From: UPXZ01 sp964568675
GTDB taxonomy: Bacteria > Bacteroidota > Bacteroidia > Bacteroidales > Paludibacteraceae
Length of the DNA: 64,000 bases
Direction: 5' to 3'
NCBI GenBank assembly: GCA_964568675.1
Contig: CAZMQV010000001.1
Coordinates: 120,901 to 184,900, forward strand
The notes below the pieces were generated by a model, which saw only the letters and a program-made list of their open reading frames with translations, searched no databases and had not been told where the DNA came from. Numbering within the stretch: position 1 is the stretch's first letter; each line of letters opens with the position of its first letter. Shown piece by piece: positions 63,601-64,000 of the stretch. The translations under genes and the position numbers were made by a program.

Positions 63601-63876
63601 GTAGAAATCGTCCATCGGGCGATGACTGAAGTTTTCTACATAATTAAATTTCCAAGTGCCGTTTAGCATCAAAAACTTACTTCCTTTCGATGCGAGGTTT
63701 GCGCTTTGCGCTTCTTTCGAGTTGGAGAAGGAGAAGAACGTGGCGCGAGGATCCATTTTGTTGATGTGTACCAACTTCGGATTTGTGATTTCAGCATACC
63801 TGTTTTTCTGTAGCTGCGCAAAAGAAATGTGAGTGAAAATGAGCAAAAGACTCATTAAGCAGAATGATTTCTTCAT
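60670..63876 (-). CDS. lacZ: Beta-galactosidase, glycoside hydrolase family 2
   Basis: The 1068-residue protein has a signal peptide (~1-21, ending SFA|Q), the GH2 sugar-binding, Ig-like and TIM-barrel domains, and the C-terminal Bgal_small_N domain. The acid/base is Glu486 (WSLGNESGNG) and the nucleophile Glu550 (PLIQCEYAHAMGNS), with VNIHEHNE and ARTCHYPQP in the barrel. It probably cleaves beta-galactosides in the periplasm. No SusCD or other glycosidase is adjacent, so the substrate glycan cannot be guessed. The length and domain order match the large LacZ type. Confidence 0.94.
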   Translation of the reverse strand: MKKSFCLMSLLLIFTHISFAQLQKNRYAEITNPKLVHINKMDPRATFFSFSNSKEAQSANLASKGSKFLMLNGTWKFNYVENFSHRPMDDFYKENFDASSWKDINVPGNWEVQGFGYPIYVNTTYEFTSPGHAPFWNKPNPPLVPEEFNPTGTYRREFEIPETWKGEEIILAFDGIKGASYIYFNGEFLGMTKDSKLPARFDITQKAKFGKNTIAVQTHRWSDATYLECQDFWRLSGFERDVYVFARPKTHIVDFFARPSLDKNYENGVFDLDITLNNSANKTELTVAYQILDSKSAVVAQDSKKTADKIRFNKTVANVKKWSAEEPNLYTLVIELKDNEGKTIESTATKIGFRTAEIKNKQFLVNGKPVLVKGVNIHEHNEKTGHYVTEELMRKDFELFRKYNVNTARTCHYPQPELFYRLADEYGIYVIDEANIEAHGMGYDLRKGGTLGNNPLFLEDHLNRTIGMVERDKNHACVVTWSLGNESGNGYNFYQTYKWIKERDNSRPVQYERAGEEWNTDIVCPMYRTPEEIEKYANRTDIDRPLIQCEYAHAMGNSLGNFIDYWNIIRKYPSLQGGCIWDWVDQGLEATDEKGNKFWAFGGDYGPKGTPSAGDFCCNGIVLPDRSTKPHTEEMRKVYQHVWFKDFDHTKETVKIYNENFFIDLSQYNIEYEVKSNGKTLKKGTIASNIQAQETKTVTLPGIAKLFKNNTQTTISFYVKQKTETRAIPAGWVVARDQFVVNENAGLKLAHSNATVKLSENGNDINLSGKNFTAVINKKTGVITSYKFGGTEYINEGFGLRPFFWRAPIDNDYGAGHPKRLKAWKDASYAEPIAENFTQTTQDNTTVINFTYNYSALNATWKVQYTISGDGKINVKNDFDASKSSSQLIFRVGMRMQMPKEFVNAEYYGRGPWSNYSDRKTSTFIDRYKAPVSEMTEKYVLTQENGHHTDTKWLTLSTKSGKAILFASDKGNFEFNASNILLETIDNGDDWHNDAPRATAPDKKHCNAFTPSDKVDLFIDYRMQGVGGNNSWGAWPEPQYRIVPKDTNISYSFTIMPLNNVKEIDKLF

Positions 63877-63913
63877 GATTCGAATTAAATAATTAGATGA
63901 ATAAATTAATCTA

Positions 63914-63921
63914 CAAATTTA
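63914..63921 (-). promoter_or_regulatory. -7 box for the lacZ-like gene
   Basis: CAAATTTA on the plus strand reads TAAATTTG on the minus strand, 38 bp before the ATG. Confidence 0.5.
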
Positions 63922-64000
63922 TTGAAAATAAAGTATTCAGAAAAGAGTAAGCATCCCAAATCCGCCGCTTTATAGATTGAAAAAAAACGGACTGGGAGTA

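Noticed and set aside
1..64000. tRNA or rRNA genes, insertion sequences, prophage
   Set aside because: No cloverleaf-like sequence, transposase, integrase or phage structural gene was recognised; this was by eye, and a covariance search (tRNAscan, Infernal) would be decisive.

Overview
The window is one continuous stretch of a chromosome from the phylum Bacteroidota, most likely order Bacteroidales. Four things point there. (1) Nineteen intergenic regions carry a TAnnTTTG element (the Bacteroidota -7 box) at a suitable distance before a gene, and Shine-Dalgarno sequences are weak. (2) Several families are typical of the phylum: DUF3256, DUF1599, DUF6261-like, GldF, an alpha2 glycyl-tRNA synthetase, and a DUF4105/Lnb-type protein. 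(3) A secreted esterase ends in a type IX secretion (T9SS) sorting domain. (4) The DNA is AT-rich, and strong A/T-flanked hairpin terminators lie between convergent genes. I cannot name the genus from the sequence alone.

Layout. 1-8 kb: a kinase-like/RapZ-C fusion cut by the window edge, DUF1599, a DoxX/MauE-like membrane protein, tpiA, a YciO-type Sua5/YrdC protein, butyrate kinase, and a leftward pair of tsaD and a small exosortase-family protein. 8-13 kb: the very long tamB overlapping a DUF3256 gene. 13-17 kb: surface polysaccharide genes (GT2, GT4, flippase). 17-22 kb: pepT, a FabH-like synthase, a BFD ferredoxin, glmS. 22-30 kb: a lipoprotein, ppk1, an HAD hydrolase, a membrane protein and recR, a Na+/solute symporter with engB. 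30-34.8 kb: a VOC protein, an MFS sugar transporter, a DUF6261-like protein, then a 1.3 kb gene-free region holding ten exact 43-bp tandem repeats. 34.8-44.3 kb: metK, PBP1A, nfnA-nfnB, a T9SS-exported esterase and an MBL-fold protein. 45-56.5 kb: glyS, an outer-membrane barrel, parC, the surE-membrane protein-lpxB operon, a gldF without gldG, a TPR protein and a Crp/Fnr regulator. 57-64 kb: an Lnb-like lipoprotein acyltransferase candidate, a periplasmic protein, an HGSNAT-like acyltransferase and a GH2 beta-galactosidase.

Most of the window is housekeeping: central metabolism (tpiA, metK, nfnAB, buk), tRNA t6A modification (Sua5-like, tsaD), translation (glyS, engB), DNA topology and repair (parC, recR). 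A second theme is the cell envelope: tamB, lpxB, PBP1A, glmS, FabH, the polysaccharide cluster, Lnb, the exosortase-like protein and T9SS cargo. No phage, insertion sequence, rRNA, tRNA or CRISPR array was seen.

The items most worth a second look are the helically spaced 43-bp repeat array and its palindromic flank (33.8-34.4 kb), the stand-alone exosortase-like protein beside tsaD, the Lnb candidate, the kinase-like/RapZ-C fusion, and the missing canonical start codon of tamB.
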